Shown here: positions 8,402 to 16,515 of the stretch, piece by piece | Position numbering within the stretch: the first letter of the stretch is position 1 | Layout: each line of letters opens with the position of its first letter | DNA from: Methylobacillus sp. MM3 | Lineage (GTDB): Bacteria > Pseudomonadota > Gammaproteobacteria > Burkholderiales > Methylophilaceae | DNA: 64,000 nucleotides | Assembly (NCBI RefSeq): GCF_001645185.1 | Contig: NZ_LXTQ01000001.1 | Span: 372,001 to 436,000, forward strand | Direction: 5' to 3' | The notes under the pieces: generated by a model | Told to the model about the DNA's origin: nothing | The model's database searches: none | The model's input: only the letters and a program-made list of their open reading frames with translations | Made by a program: the position numbers and the translations under genes

Positions 8402-9484
8402 TCAAAAATTATTAACAAGCCGCGTCAACGCTTCGACGCGAGTACGCGCAAGCGCCAAGGCCTGACCTGCTCTCGCCGCCGATGCCGACACGGTGCAAAG
8501 AGGCTCCTCCGCCTCAATCCGGGAAGCGGGCTCAGGTACGTCCGCCACCCAGTCCGGCCACTCCATTGCCGCCGGCACTGTCAAATCGAAAGGGGCATAG
8601 TATATCAAATGCGCCTGCGATGGCTCCTGTGACAAGGGCTCGGGCATTACGCCCATGCTTGCCTGCATGTGCCCCTCGAACAACATTGCGCCAGCGTGAT
8701 CGGCATCATAAAGCGCAAAGGTGGCGCTCAATCGCGGATTGACCTCCAGCACCCAGAAATTTTCTTCATTTGCAATACAGTCCAGGCTATTCAGCCCGCG
8801 CAAACCCATCTCTGCTGTGATTTTCTCTGCGGCCTGCAACATGGAGTTGCATATGTTTTCCGGCAACGGAAAGTGACTCACCGCCCCACCATAGCGATAT
8901 GGCATGGTCGGCACAGGCGCCAATAGCTGCAAGTTATACCCGACAACGTTAGCCTTGCTGCCATCCGCCAGAAATAGCAAAGAGACTGGCTGTCCGCAGA
9001 CCTTACGCTGATAGTAACGCCCTGCCTCATGGCGTTCCATTACGGGTAAGACATGTGTGCCGCCGGAACCACCGACAAGCTTTGTCAACCACTCGGCCGA
9101 GGCCGTTGGCAACGCCATCGAAACTTCAGGAGCGGGAATGCCGAGGCGGGACAACATCGAAAAAAAACGGCCCGGATCCTTGATGATCCTGACCGTTTCT
9201 GGCTGATTTCCAATGAGCTGGAAATTCAGTGCAAGCTCTTCCAACAATTCCGGCTGTGTCTCGAATCCGCTGCCGTAGACCAAGCTTGTGCCTTTTGAGG
9301 CAACGAAAAGCAACTGAGCCCGTACATCCTCCGCATCGAACCCTCCATGCCGGTAAGCCAGTTGAATGGCTTTACCCGCGGCATGACGCGTATCGATATC
9401 GCAAAAAACGTCCGCCGCGATAACGTGGCGGCCGGATGCCGCAGCCGCCCGGACAAACGGCCGGGCGCAAGCAGCGGCAATAAT
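8402..9484 (-). CDS. ATP-grasp protein of the H4MPT cluster, start codon unclear
   Basis: An ATP-grasp-type protein of about 360 residues. An N-terminal Rossmann-like stretch (IIAAACARPFVRAAAASG) leads to the nucleotide region (ADVFCDID), and a C-terminal SLDCIANEENFWVLEVNPRLSATF binds metal and ATP. It lies in the mtdB-mch operon, so a role in dephospho-H4MPT or methylofuran synthesis is likely (inference). No in-frame ATG, GTG or TTG exists near the start of homology. The frame runs back through the end of mtdB to an ATG at 9706, but those residues are an out-of-frame copy of mtdB. An ATT at 9484 just after the mtdB stop (9492) is the best candidate. A base error or coupled re-initiation could also explain this. 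Confidence 0.7.
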   Translation of the reverse strand: MIAAACARPFVRAAAASGRHVIAADVFCDIDTRHAAGKAIQLAYRHGGFDAEDVRAQLLFVASKGTSLVYGSGFETQPELLEELALNFQLIGNQPETVRIIKDPGRFFSMLSRLGIPAPEVSMALPTASAEWLTKLVGGSGGTHVLPVMERHEAGRYYQRKVCGQPVSLLFLADGSKANVVGYNLQLLAPVPTMPYRYGGAVSHFPLPENICNSMLQAAEKITAEMGLRGLNSLDCIANEENFWVLEVNPRLSATFALYDADHAGAMLFEGHMQASMGVMPEPLSQEPSQAHLIYYAPFDLTVPAAMEWPDWVADVPEPASRIEAEEPLCTVSASAARAGQALALARTRVEALTRLVNNF

Positions 9485-9491
9485 GAGCGGC

Positions 9492-10388
9492 TTAGGCGAG
9501 ATCCTTGCGCGCCATTTCGAATGCGGACAGGAAATCCAGATACACGTGCGTCTGGCCTTCCAGCATTTTCTTGAACAGATTTTGCTGCAACTGATATTTG
9601 TTGTTACCGATGGCCAGAGCACCCATGCCGAAAGCATTGGTGCCTTCGATTTGAACGCCATCGGCCATCGCGGTAACGCCTTCAGCACCGGTCGGTGGAA
9701 CCGCATTGACGTCGGCGACCACCTTTAGTGTCGGCGAGCCGGCCATTTGTTCCAGCGTAATCACGCGCACGCCCGCTGCAGCGCAGCAGAGAGCAACATC
9801 GGCACTATGCAGTATCTTTTTCTTGAGTTCGTCCGTGCTGCCGTCGGCGTAGCCGATGTCGGTGCCGTAACGCTTATTGTAAGCCGCAGCCTTTTCCTGA
9901 ACATCCGCGAGAGAGCGGTGGGCCACAAGCTCAACGGTCGCACCGTGCTTGGCTGCGATGACTGCGGTACAGCCGCCAACCGGGCCGGTAGCGCCAAAAA
10001 TGGCGATCTTGCGGCCGGAGAGATCGCCACCGAATTGACGTTTCAACTGCCGCTCGACCATGGCCATCATTGCCGCGGCGGTCGTGAATGCGCCGGAAGG
10101 ATCTGCAAATACGGAAATCTCAAAAGGAGGAAACATTGCCTTTCTGGCAGCTTCCAGCATATCCATCGCCAGGTCGATATCGCGACCACCGATCAGCATG
10201 CCGGTACGCCATACGCCACGAGGCCCGCGCGAGAAAATGGCGTCTTGCACAAGGCCGGTCACTTCGTTCAACTGAACATTGGTGTAAGGAGCGATGGCGT
10301 CATAACCGGCGTCATAGGCCATGTTCACGTCGAACGGGCTGGCATTCTTGGCCGGCGTAATGAAATGAAGAACGTATGGCTTTTCCAT
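9492..10388 (-). CDS. mtdB: NAD(P)-dependent methylene-H4MPT dehydrogenase
   Basis: This 298-residue dehydrogenase oxidises methylene-H4MPT to methenyl-H4MPT with transfer of hydride to NAD or NADP. The N-terminal substrate half contains NAYDAGYDAI-like and RGPRGVWRTGMLIGG segments. The Rossmann fingerprint FGATGPVGG at residues 131-139 starts the nucleotide half, followed by DVNAVPPTGAEG. Length and order fit MtdB, not the folate enzyme FolD. It lies 32 bases after mptG and runs directly into the ATP-grasp gene, with mch next, so three successive pathway steps are co-transcribed. Confidence 0.93.
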   Translation of the reverse strand: MEKPYVLHFITPAKNASPFDVNMAYDAGYDAIAPYTNVQLNEVTGLVQDAIFSRGPRGVWRTGMLIGGRDIDLAMDMLEAARKAMFPPFEISVFADPSGAFTTAAAMMAMVERQLKRQFGGDLSGRKIAIFGATGPVGGCTAVIAAKHGATVELVAHRSLADVQEKAAAYNKRYGTDIGYADGSTDELKKKILHSADVALCCAAAGVRVITLEQMAGSPTLKVVADVNAVPPTGAEGVTAMADGVQIEGTNAFGMGALAIGNNKYQLQQNLFKKMLEGQTHVYLDFLSAFEMARKDLA

Positions 10389-10420
10389 TGTTGTTACCCT
10401 TATTAAATAATGAATAGAAC

Positions 10421-11431
10421 TTAATTCACCGCACAGGCCTTGTCAACGAGATCGCCCTCGTACGCCACCCGTACTTCACTACCTTGATTTCGCGCCTGGC
10501 AAAGCATGAAGCTCATGCCCTGCCTGTGGGCGCATCTCGCTTCGAGCGCAGCCGCCATTGCCTGCGCTTCGAGTTCGTTTTCCAGCACTGCAAAACCCGT
10601 GGGGCCCCAGGAACTCTGGCCCACGCACCGGACGCCTTGCGTGCGCATCCATTCGAGCGCATCACCGACAGCGGCACTGGTATATCGCTCCCCGCCCTGG
10701 GCAGAAGCGAAGTAATCCCCTATCCGGCACTGGATTTCATAAATTGCCGATCCAAAAGCATCAAGATTCTGCTCGGCCACAGCCGGCAAGGCCTGCATCA
10801 GTACGCGGCGGCACAATGCCGCTGCGATTTCTTCAGGAAACTCCGGCAACGTCCGGAACGCTTCCACTTCCTCGTTCCCATGCACACCGGCACCGGAGCG
10901 ATCAAAAATCAGCAGCACCCTCCACGCGTCGGGAAAGTCCATGCGTGACAGCAAAGGGGGAACCAGCGTATTCGCGCCGCGCCCTCCGTCCAGCAACAAT
11001 CCGCCTTGCTCGAAAGCACCAATACCGATCCCGGAGCGTGCCCCTCTGTCCGTCAACGCGGCTATCTCGCGAACGGAAAGCGACGACTCGTACAATTTTG
11101 CCAGCGCAACGCCTACAGCCAACGACATTTGCGTACCCGATCCCAAGCCCGCATGCTCTGGAATGGTGCTTTGCAGCTCCAGACTCACCCCATGCGAGAG
11201 CTGAGCGCGCTCCATGAAGCGCCTTGCGCAAGCCAACGCACGCTCAGCGCCGAGCCCCTGAGCTATAAACTCTGTGGATCGCGTTACCGTCAGGCGGGTG
11301 TACGGCTGCTCCAGAGCCAGGCCTATGCTGCCGAACCGGCGCCCGAGTCCACCGTGCAAATCGAGGAACCCCATGTGCAGGCGCGCCGTCGTCACAACGC
11401 TAACTCGTTGCGGAGTATTACAGCCAGACAT
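10421..11431 (-). CDS. mptG: Beta-ribofuranosylaminobenzene 5'-phosphate synthase
   Basis: This 336-residue GHMP-fold protein catalyses the first committed step of methanopterin synthesis: p-aminobenzoate plus PRPP gives beta-RFA-P with loss of CO2 and pyrophosphate. An early TTARLHMGFLDLHGGLGRRFGSIG segment and the GHMP loop PEHAGLGSGTQ (about residues 90-100) are typical, as are GVHGNEEV and VGQSSWGPTGFAVL. As the first minus-strand gene it heads the cofactor and oxidation operon, and its promoter must lie in the 358-base divergent gap before fhcB. The start at 11431 has only a weak ribosome site. Confidence 0.92.
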   Translation of the reverse strand: MSGCNTPQRVSVVTTARLHMGFLDLHGGLGRRFGSIGLALEQPYTRLTVTRSTEFIAQGLGAERALACARRFMERAQLSHGVSLELQSTIPEHAGLGSGTQMSLAVGVALAKLYESSLSVREIAALTDRGARSGIGIGAFEQGGLLLDGGRGANTLVPPLLSRMDFPDAWRVLLIFDRSGAGVHGNEEVEAFRTLPEFPEEIAAALCRRVLMQALPAVAEQNLDAFGSAIYEIQCRIGDYFASAQGGERYTSAAVGDALEWMRTQGVRCVGQSSWGPTGFAVLENELEAQAMAAALEARCAHRQGMSFMLCQARNQGSEVRVAYEGDLVDKACAVN

Positions 11432-11588
11432 GCCGATAAATTCGATTCAGGGAATAAACCCGTCATTTTAGCCTAGCAAATGTATTTATTGAAATTCAAT
11501 CCAAAAAATTCTGCCCTGTCGGAGAGCCCGCAACAATTCATGGCGGAACCCCTGCCTGCATAAGGGCTTCATAGAACACCCCTTTATA

Positions 11589-11617
11589 TTGACGACCCGT
11601 TTTTTTCACTTGATAAT
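11589..11617 (+). promoter_or_regulatory. Sigma-70-type promoter for the fhc-fdh operon
   Basis: TTGACG at 11589-11594 and GATAAT at 11612-11617 are separated by 17 bases, close to consensus. Transcription would start near 11624, about 165 bases before fhcB. Confidence 0.6.
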
Positions 11618-11619
11618 GC

Positions 11620-11789
11620 GCAGTGAAGTTTTTGGTTGCCGCTTTTGGTTGCATGCATTCGATCTAGTCCCCTGCACAACCCCGCCGCGCCGTCTGGTGA
11701 ACCCGGTGTTGCTGCAATCTCAAATTTCCGCAAAGCTAACGTAGGTGCGCATCCAGAAGCGCGCCAAGATTTGGAACGAGAGAATCCGA
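11620..11789 (+). other. Long untranslated leader before fhcB
   Basis: Between the predicted promoter and the fhcB ATG lie about 165 bases without a convincing gene. It contains a short direct repeat (TTTTGGTTGC twice, near 11630-11653). The stretch could carry post-transcriptional control of the formyl-oxidation operon. The rest of the divergent gap (11432-11588) holds no gene that I can support. Confidence 0.4.
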
Positions 11790-13085
11790 ATGGATAATTT
11801 TGCTCAGGCGGGCACCGTTGAATCGGTAGCCTGTCCTTTCTGCGGCTTGCTTTGCGACGATCTGACCGTCCAACGCGACTCCGCAGGTAACCTTAAAGTC
11901 ATGGAAAACGGCTGCGCCCGCGCCGTGACTTTTTTCGAACGCCCTGTTGCCGCGCCCAGCCCTCGCATTCAAGGCAAGCCTGTCGCATTGCAGGAAGCGC
12001 TTGCCAAAGCAGCTGAAATTCTCGGCAAAGCCCGGCAGCCTCTTTTGGCCGGCCTGGGCACCGAGGTCTTCGGCATGCGCGCGGTGATGAATCTTGCCGA
12101 AAGCAGCCGGGCTACGCTGGACCACATGAATTCCAATGGGTTCATGCGCAACATCCATGTGCTCCAGAACTCCGGCTGGTTTACCACGACACTGAGTGAA
12201 GTACGCAATCGCGTTGACTTGCTGGTCGTGGTTGGTACCGATATCAGCAGCGTCAACCCGCGTTTTTTCGAGCGCGAAATCTGGAACACCGAAACGATGT
12301 TCGACCAGAATACGAGTCAGCGCGAGATCGTTTACCTCGGTGGACGCGACCTAGACACCTCCGCCGGCGTTTCGCCGGACGGACGCCAGCCCGATGTATT
12401 TGCATGCGATCTCGACCGCATCCCGGAGGTCGTTGCGGCTTTACGCGCGCTCATCATCGGCAAGAAACTTCACGCTTCTGAAATTGCCGGCATCGCCACC
12501 GCAGACCTCGAGCGACTTGCACAGCGCCTGCTTGCCGCCAAGTACGCCGTGGTTGCCTGGGCAGCCGGCCCGCTCGCCTTCCCGCATGCGGAACTCACAG
12601 TGCAGAACATCACCGAGCTGGTCATCGCCATCAACAAGACCACGCGCGCTGCAGGCCTGCCGCTCGGCGGCAGCGACGGCGATACGAGTGCCAACCAGGT
12701 GAGTGCATGGATCAGCGGTTATCCGATGCGCAACTCCTACCAGCGTAATTACCCGGATTTCGATCCTTATATCTATGCTGCCGACCGTCAGCTGCAAAGC
12801 GGCGAAGCGGACGCGCTCTTCTGGGTTTCGACGTTCAATCCCGAGCGTACTCCGCCGGCCGCCGACGTACCGACCGTGGTATTCGGCGACGCGCACATGG
12901 AATTCGAAAAAGAACCGGACGTGTACATCCCGGTGGGAACGCCCGGCATCGACCATAAAGGCATCATGTTCCGCAGTGACAACGTCGTAGCGCTGCCATT
13001 GCAGCAATTGCGCAGCAGCAGCCTGCCCACGCTGGGCGAAGTATTGCGCGCAATCGAACAAGCTCTGCAACCGGCAGTCCAGTAA
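11790..13085 (+). CDS. fhcB: Formyltransferase/hydrolase complex subunit B
   Basis: A 431-residue subunit of Fhc, which transfers the formyl group from H4MPT to methylofuran and hydrolyses it to formate. It descends from the molybdenum/tungsten subunit of archaeal formylmethanofuran dehydrogenase. Near the N-terminus CPFCGLLCDD plus a later NGCARA keep a four-cysteine pattern (CX2CX3C...C) like that holding an Fe-S cluster in archaea. In the region GWFTTTLSEVRNR, archaeal enzymes as I recall them have Cys (TCTLGE) as metal ligand; here it is Thr, consistent with loss of redox function. The ATG at 11790 fits the homology better than the GTG at 11745. It is first in fhcBADC. Confidence 0.92.
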   Translation: MDNFAQAGTVESVACPFCGLLCDDLTVQRDSAGNLKVMENGCARAVTFFERPVAAPSPRIQGKPVALQEALAKAAEILGKARQPLLAGLGTEVFGMRAVMNLAESSRATLDHMNSNGFMRNIHVLQNSGWFTTTLSEVRNRVDLLVVVGTDISSVNPRFFEREIWNTETMFDQNTSQREIVYLGGRDLDTSAGVSPDGRQPDVFACDLDRIPEVVAALRALIIGKKLHASEIAGIATADLERLAQRLLAAKYAVVAWAAGPLAFPHAELTVQNITELVIAINKTTRAAGLPLGGSDGDTSANQVSAWISGYPMRNSYQRNYPDFDPYIYAADRQLQSGEADALFWVSTFNPERTPPAADVPTVVFGDAHMEFEKEPDVYIPVGTPGIDHKGIMFRSDNVVALPLQQLRSSSLPTLGEVLRAIEQALQPAVQ

Positions 13086-13103
13086 GATTTCAAGGAAACC
13101 CAC

Positions 13104-14780
13104 ATGCTGATCAAACTGAGCGGCGGCACCATTTACGATCCGGCGCACGGCATCGATGGCAAAGCCATGGACATTTTCGTCCGTGACGGCCGCATTGTCG
13201 AAAAACCGCGCGACGGCGAACGCATCGACCAGGAATACAATCTCGCAGGCAAAGTCGTCATGGCCGGCGCCATCGACATGCATACCCATATCGGTGGCGG
13301 TAAAGTCAACATCGCCCGCACGATGTTGCCGGAAGATCATCGCCACGACCCGGCAGCGCATAGCGATTTGTGCCGTGCGGGCTGCGGCCATGCCGTGCCT
13401 TCCACGCTCACCGCGGGTTATCGTTACGCCGAAATGGGCTACACCGCAGGTTTCGAACCTGCCGTGCTGCCAATGAACGCACGCCAGGCGCACCTTGAAA
13501 TGGGCGATACGCCCATGATCGACAAGGGTGGCTACGCGATGCTGGGCAGCGACGATTTATTCCTGCGCATGCTTGCCGCCAAGCAAGACCAGAACGCAAT
13601 CAACGATTACGTCGCGTGGACCATTGCCGCAAGCCAGGGCATCGGTATCAAGGTGGTAAATGCCGGCGGCATCAACGCATTCAAATTCAACCAGCGCTTC
13701 CTTGATCTGGATGAACAAAACTCGTATTACGGCATAACGCCACGCGAAGTACTGAAAACGCTGGCGCGTGCCGTGCATGAGCTTGGCGTACCCCATCCGC
13801 TGCATGTACACGGCAATAATCTCGGCGTACCGGGCAACGTGGAAACCACGCTGAACTCGATGGCGGGTGTCGAAGGTTATCCGATGCACCTCACACACAT
13901 CCAGTTCCATAGCTACGGTACGGAAGGCGATCGCAAGTTTTCCTCGGGTGCCGCACGTATTGCCGAAGCGATCAACAAGCAAAAGAACATCTCAGCGGAC
14001 GTCGGCCAGATTCTGTTCGGCCAGACCGTGACCGCCTCCGGCGACCAGATGTCGCAATTCCGCAATGCCGGTGCTGGCAGCCCGCACAAGTCGGTATGCA
14101 TGGATATCGAATGCGATGCCGGTTGCGGCGTAGTACCGTTCAAGTACAAGGATCAGAATTTCGTCAATGCGCTGCAGTGGGCGATCGGTCTGGAAATTTT
14201 CCTGCTGGTGGACGATCCATGGCGCATTTTCCTGACTACCGACCACCCCAACGGCGCGCCCTTCACCAGTTATCCGCACCTGATCAAACTGCTGATGGAC
14301 AAGACCTTCCGTAACGACATGTTCGCCAGCCTGAACCTGGATGCTCAGAAAATGAGCACACTGGCGTCCATCGACCGCGAATATTCGCTCTACGAAATCG
14401 CGATCATGACCCGCGCCGGTGCTGCCAAGCTGGTCGGTCTGCATGACCGTGGGCATCTGGGCGTGGGCGCAGCAGCCGACATCACGGTGTATACCGATAT
14501 CGCTGACCGCGAAAAAATGTTCGAGAAGCCGGATTACGTATTCAAGGACGGCCAATTGATCGTCAAGGACGGCAATATCGTCCGCGTAGTCTGGGGGGCG
14601 ACGCATACCGTCAAGCCCGAGTTCGACCGCGGCATCGAAAAGGAAATCAAGCAGTACTTCGACAAGTATCTCACGATAAAAATGGATCATATGAAGGTAA
14701 GCAACGACGAGATCGAAGGCGACGGTCGCGGCAAGGTCATCGTGCAGGAATGCAAGGGTCGCCGGGAGAAGACGGCATGA
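13104..14780 (+). CDS. fhcA: Formyltransferase/hydrolase complex subunit A
   Basis: A 558-residue amidohydrolase-fold subunit carrying the formyl-methylofuran hydrolase site that releases formate. The metal-binding HxH occurs in GAIDMHTHIGGGK (about residues 55-67), and other ligands lie in PHPLHVHGNN and LTHIQFHSYGTEGDRKFSSGA. A conserved late segment reads FLTTDHPNGAPFTSYP. Length fits the bacterial FhcA/archaeal FwdA family. It starts 18 bases after fhcB with AAGGAAA upstream and overlaps fhcD by four bases. Confidence 0.95.
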   Translation: MLIKLSGGTIYDPAHGIDGKAMDIFVRDGRIVEKPRDGERIDQEYNLAGKVVMAGAIDMHTHIGGGKVNIARTMLPEDHRHDPAAHSDLCRAGCGHAVPSTLTAGYRYAEMGYTAGFEPAVLPMNARQAHLEMGDTPMIDKGGYAMLGSDDLFLRMLAAKQDQNAINDYVAWTIAASQGIGIKVVNAGGINAFKFNQRFLDLDEQNSYYGITPREVLKTLARAVHELGVPHPLHVHGNNLGVPGNVETTLNSMAGVEGYPMHLTHIQFHSYGTEGDRKFSSGAARIAEAINKQKNISADVGQILFGQTVTASGDQMSQFRNAGAGSPHKSVCMDIECDAGCGVVPFKYKDQNFVNALQWAIGLEIFLLVDDPWRIFLTTDHPNGAPFTSYPHLIKLLMDKTFRNDMFASLNLDAQKMSTLASIDREYSLYEIAIMTRAGAAKLVGLHDRGHLGVGAAADITVYTDIADREKMFEKPDYVFKDGQLIVKDGNIVRVVWGATHTVKPEFDRGIEKEIKQYFDKYLTIKMDHMKVSNDEIEGDGRGKVIVQECKGRREKTA

Positions 14781-15673
14781 TCATCAACGGCGTCGTCATT
14801 GACGATACTTTCGCCGAAGCCTTCGGCATGCGCGGCACGCGCGTCATCATCACCGCGCAGAACCTGAAATGGGCGTATAACGCCGCCAACGCAATGACCG
14901 GTTTCGCGACCTCGGTCATCGCCTGCGGCGTGGAAGCCGGCATCGAACGCGAACTGGATTCCTCCGAAACGCCTGACGGCCGCCCCGGCGTAGCCGTATT
15001 GCTGTTCGCCATGGGCAGCGCGGTGCTGATGAAGCAACTCGAAACCCGCATGGGCCAATGTGTGCTGACCTGCCCCACCGCTGCCGCATTCTCGGGCATT
15101 GAAGGCGGCGACCGCATCAACCTCGGCAAAAACCTGCGCTTTTTCGGCGACGGATTCCAGATTTCGAAACAGTTCGGCGGCAAGCGCTACTGGCGCGTGC
15201 CGGTAATGGACGGCGAATTCCTGACCGAAGAAAAAACCGGCATGGTACGTGCCGTCGGCGGCGGCAATTTCCTGGTGCTGGCCGAATCGCAACCGCAGGC
15301 ATTGGCGGCATGCGAAGCGGCGATTGAAGCCATGAAGAAAGTACCCAATGTGATCATGCCCTTCCCCGGCGGCGTCGTACGCTCCGGCTCCAAGGTCGGA
15401 TCCAAGTACAAGACACTGATTGCGTCGACCAACGACGCGTTCTGCCCAACTCTGAAAGGCATTACCAAGACCGACCTGTCGCCGGAAATCGAATCGGTGA
15501 TGGAAATCGTCATCGACGGTTTGACGGATGAAGACGTGCGCAAGGCTACGCGTGCCGGCATCGCTGCCGCGTGCGAACTCGGCGCCAAGAACGGCATCAA
15601 ACGGATTTCTGCCGGTAATTACGGCGGCAAGCTCGGCCAATTCCAGTTCCACTTGCGGGAGATCATGGCATGA
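14777..15673 (+). CDS. fhcD: Formylmethanofuran:H4MPT formyltransferase subunit
   Basis: A 298-residue Ftr-type subunit that moves the formyl group from formyl-H4MPT to methylofuran within the Fhc complex. It starts MIINGVVIDDTFAEAFGM, the usual Ftr beginning. Later landmarks are QCVLTCPTAAAFSG, FPGGVVRSGSKVGSKYK and the C-terminal ISAGNYGGKLGQFQFHLRE. The ATG at 14777 overlaps the fhcA stop as ATGA, and an upstream GTG at 14750 is less likely. The last four bases overlap fhcC in the same way, giving tight coupling of subunit synthesis. Confidence 0.95.
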   Translation: MIINGVVIDDTFAEAFGMRGTRVIITAQNLKWAYNAANAMTGFATSVIACGVEAGIERELDSSETPDGRPGVAVLLFAMGSAVLMKQLETRMGQCVLTCPTAAAFSGIEGGDRINLGKNLRFFGDGFQISKQFGGKRYWRVPVMDGEFLTEEKTGMVRAVGGGNFLVLAESQPQALAACEAAIEAMKKVPNVIMPFPGGVVRSGSKVGSKYKTLIASTNDAFCPTLKGITKTDLSPEIESVMEIVIDGLTDEDVRKATRAGIAAACELGAKNGIKRISAGNYGGKLGQFQFHLREIMA

Positions 15674-16476
15674 GCGCCCTGACCCTTACCCTGAAAAGCA
15701 TTCCCCAACAACGTATCGACTGTTCGCCGCTTACCCCGGACAAGCTTGCCGGGAAGTCCGTTGCCGAAATCGGCGCCATCGAATTGCAGTCCGGCAAACT
15801 TACGCTGCGCACCGATGCGGTATTCGATATTTCCGGTGACGACGCCAGCGATCTCGTCTTCATGAACTGCCGCGACAAGCTGGACTATATCGGCAACGCG
15901 ATGCAGAGCGGCCGTATCATCATTCACGGTGATGCAGGCTGGTATCTCGGCTTCCATATGAAGAAGGGCAATATCGTGCTACATGGCCATGCCGGCGGTT
16001 TTGCCGCCAGCGGCATGAGTGGTGGCACCCTGCACATTCATGGCAGCGTCGGTGACTATCTGGCATCCGCAATACCCGGCGACCGCAAGGGCATGAAGGG
16101 CGGTCTGGTGATTGTCACTGGCAACGCCGGTGATCGCGTCGGCGACCAGATGCGTCGTGGCATTGTGCTTATCGAAGGCAACGTCGGTGCATATTGCGCC
16201 TCGCGCATGCTGGCTGGCACGATAGGCGTGATGGGCTCGGTCGGCGATTACGTCGGCTACGGCATGCGCCGCGGAACCCTGCTATTGTTCAGCCAACCCA
16301 GATTACACGCCACCTTGCAGGATTGCGGCTCGCATACACTGCCTTTCCTCAAGCTGATGTTCAAATCTTTTAGCGGCTTGCCCAGCAAGTTCGCGGCAAT
16401 CCATCTGAATCGCGTGCAACGATACGCAGGCGATCTGGCCAACGATGGCAAGGGAGAGATTCTGATTTTCATGTAA
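15670..16476 (+). CDS. fhcC: Formyltransferase/hydrolase complex subunit C
   Basis: A 268-residue beta-helical subunit with repeated glycine-containing turns, like the GXGXG domain of glutamate synthase and archaeal FwdC. The turns include GNIVLHGHAGG, GTLHIHGSVGDY, GLVIVTGNAGDRVG, GIVLIEGNVGAY and GTIGVMGSVGDYVG. In the Fhc complex it is structural and links the two active sites. It is translationally coupled to fhcD. The formate dehydrogenase genes follow 39 bases later on the same strand, so formate made by Fhc can be oxidised by the product of the same transcript. Confidence 0.94.
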   Translation: MSALTLTLKSIPQQRIDCSPLTPDKLAGKSVAEIGAIELQSGKLTLRTDAVFDISGDDASDLVFMNCRDKLDYIGNAMQSGRIIIHGDAGWYLGFHMKKGNIVLHGHAGGFAASGMSGGTLHIHGSVGDYLASAIPGDRKGMKGGLVIVTGNAGDRVGDQMRRGIVLIEGNVGAYCASRMLAGTIGVMGSVGDYVGYGMRRGTLLLFSQPRLHATLQDCGSHTLPFLKLMFKSFSGLPSKFAAIHLNRVQRYAGDLANDGKGEILIFM

Positions 16477-16515
16477 GAGATCAGAATCGGAATCAAACTA
16501 ATCGAGGTTTACTGC

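Noticed and set aside
9485-9706. N-terminal 74 codons of the ATP-grasp reading frame
   Set aside because: They lie inside mtdB in another frame and show no homology to ATP-grasp proteins, so the gene was started after the mtdB stop.
12441-13493. 350-codon minus-strand frame across fhcB and fhcA
   Set aside because: Antisense to two well-supported genes, no homology recognised and low-complexity composition.
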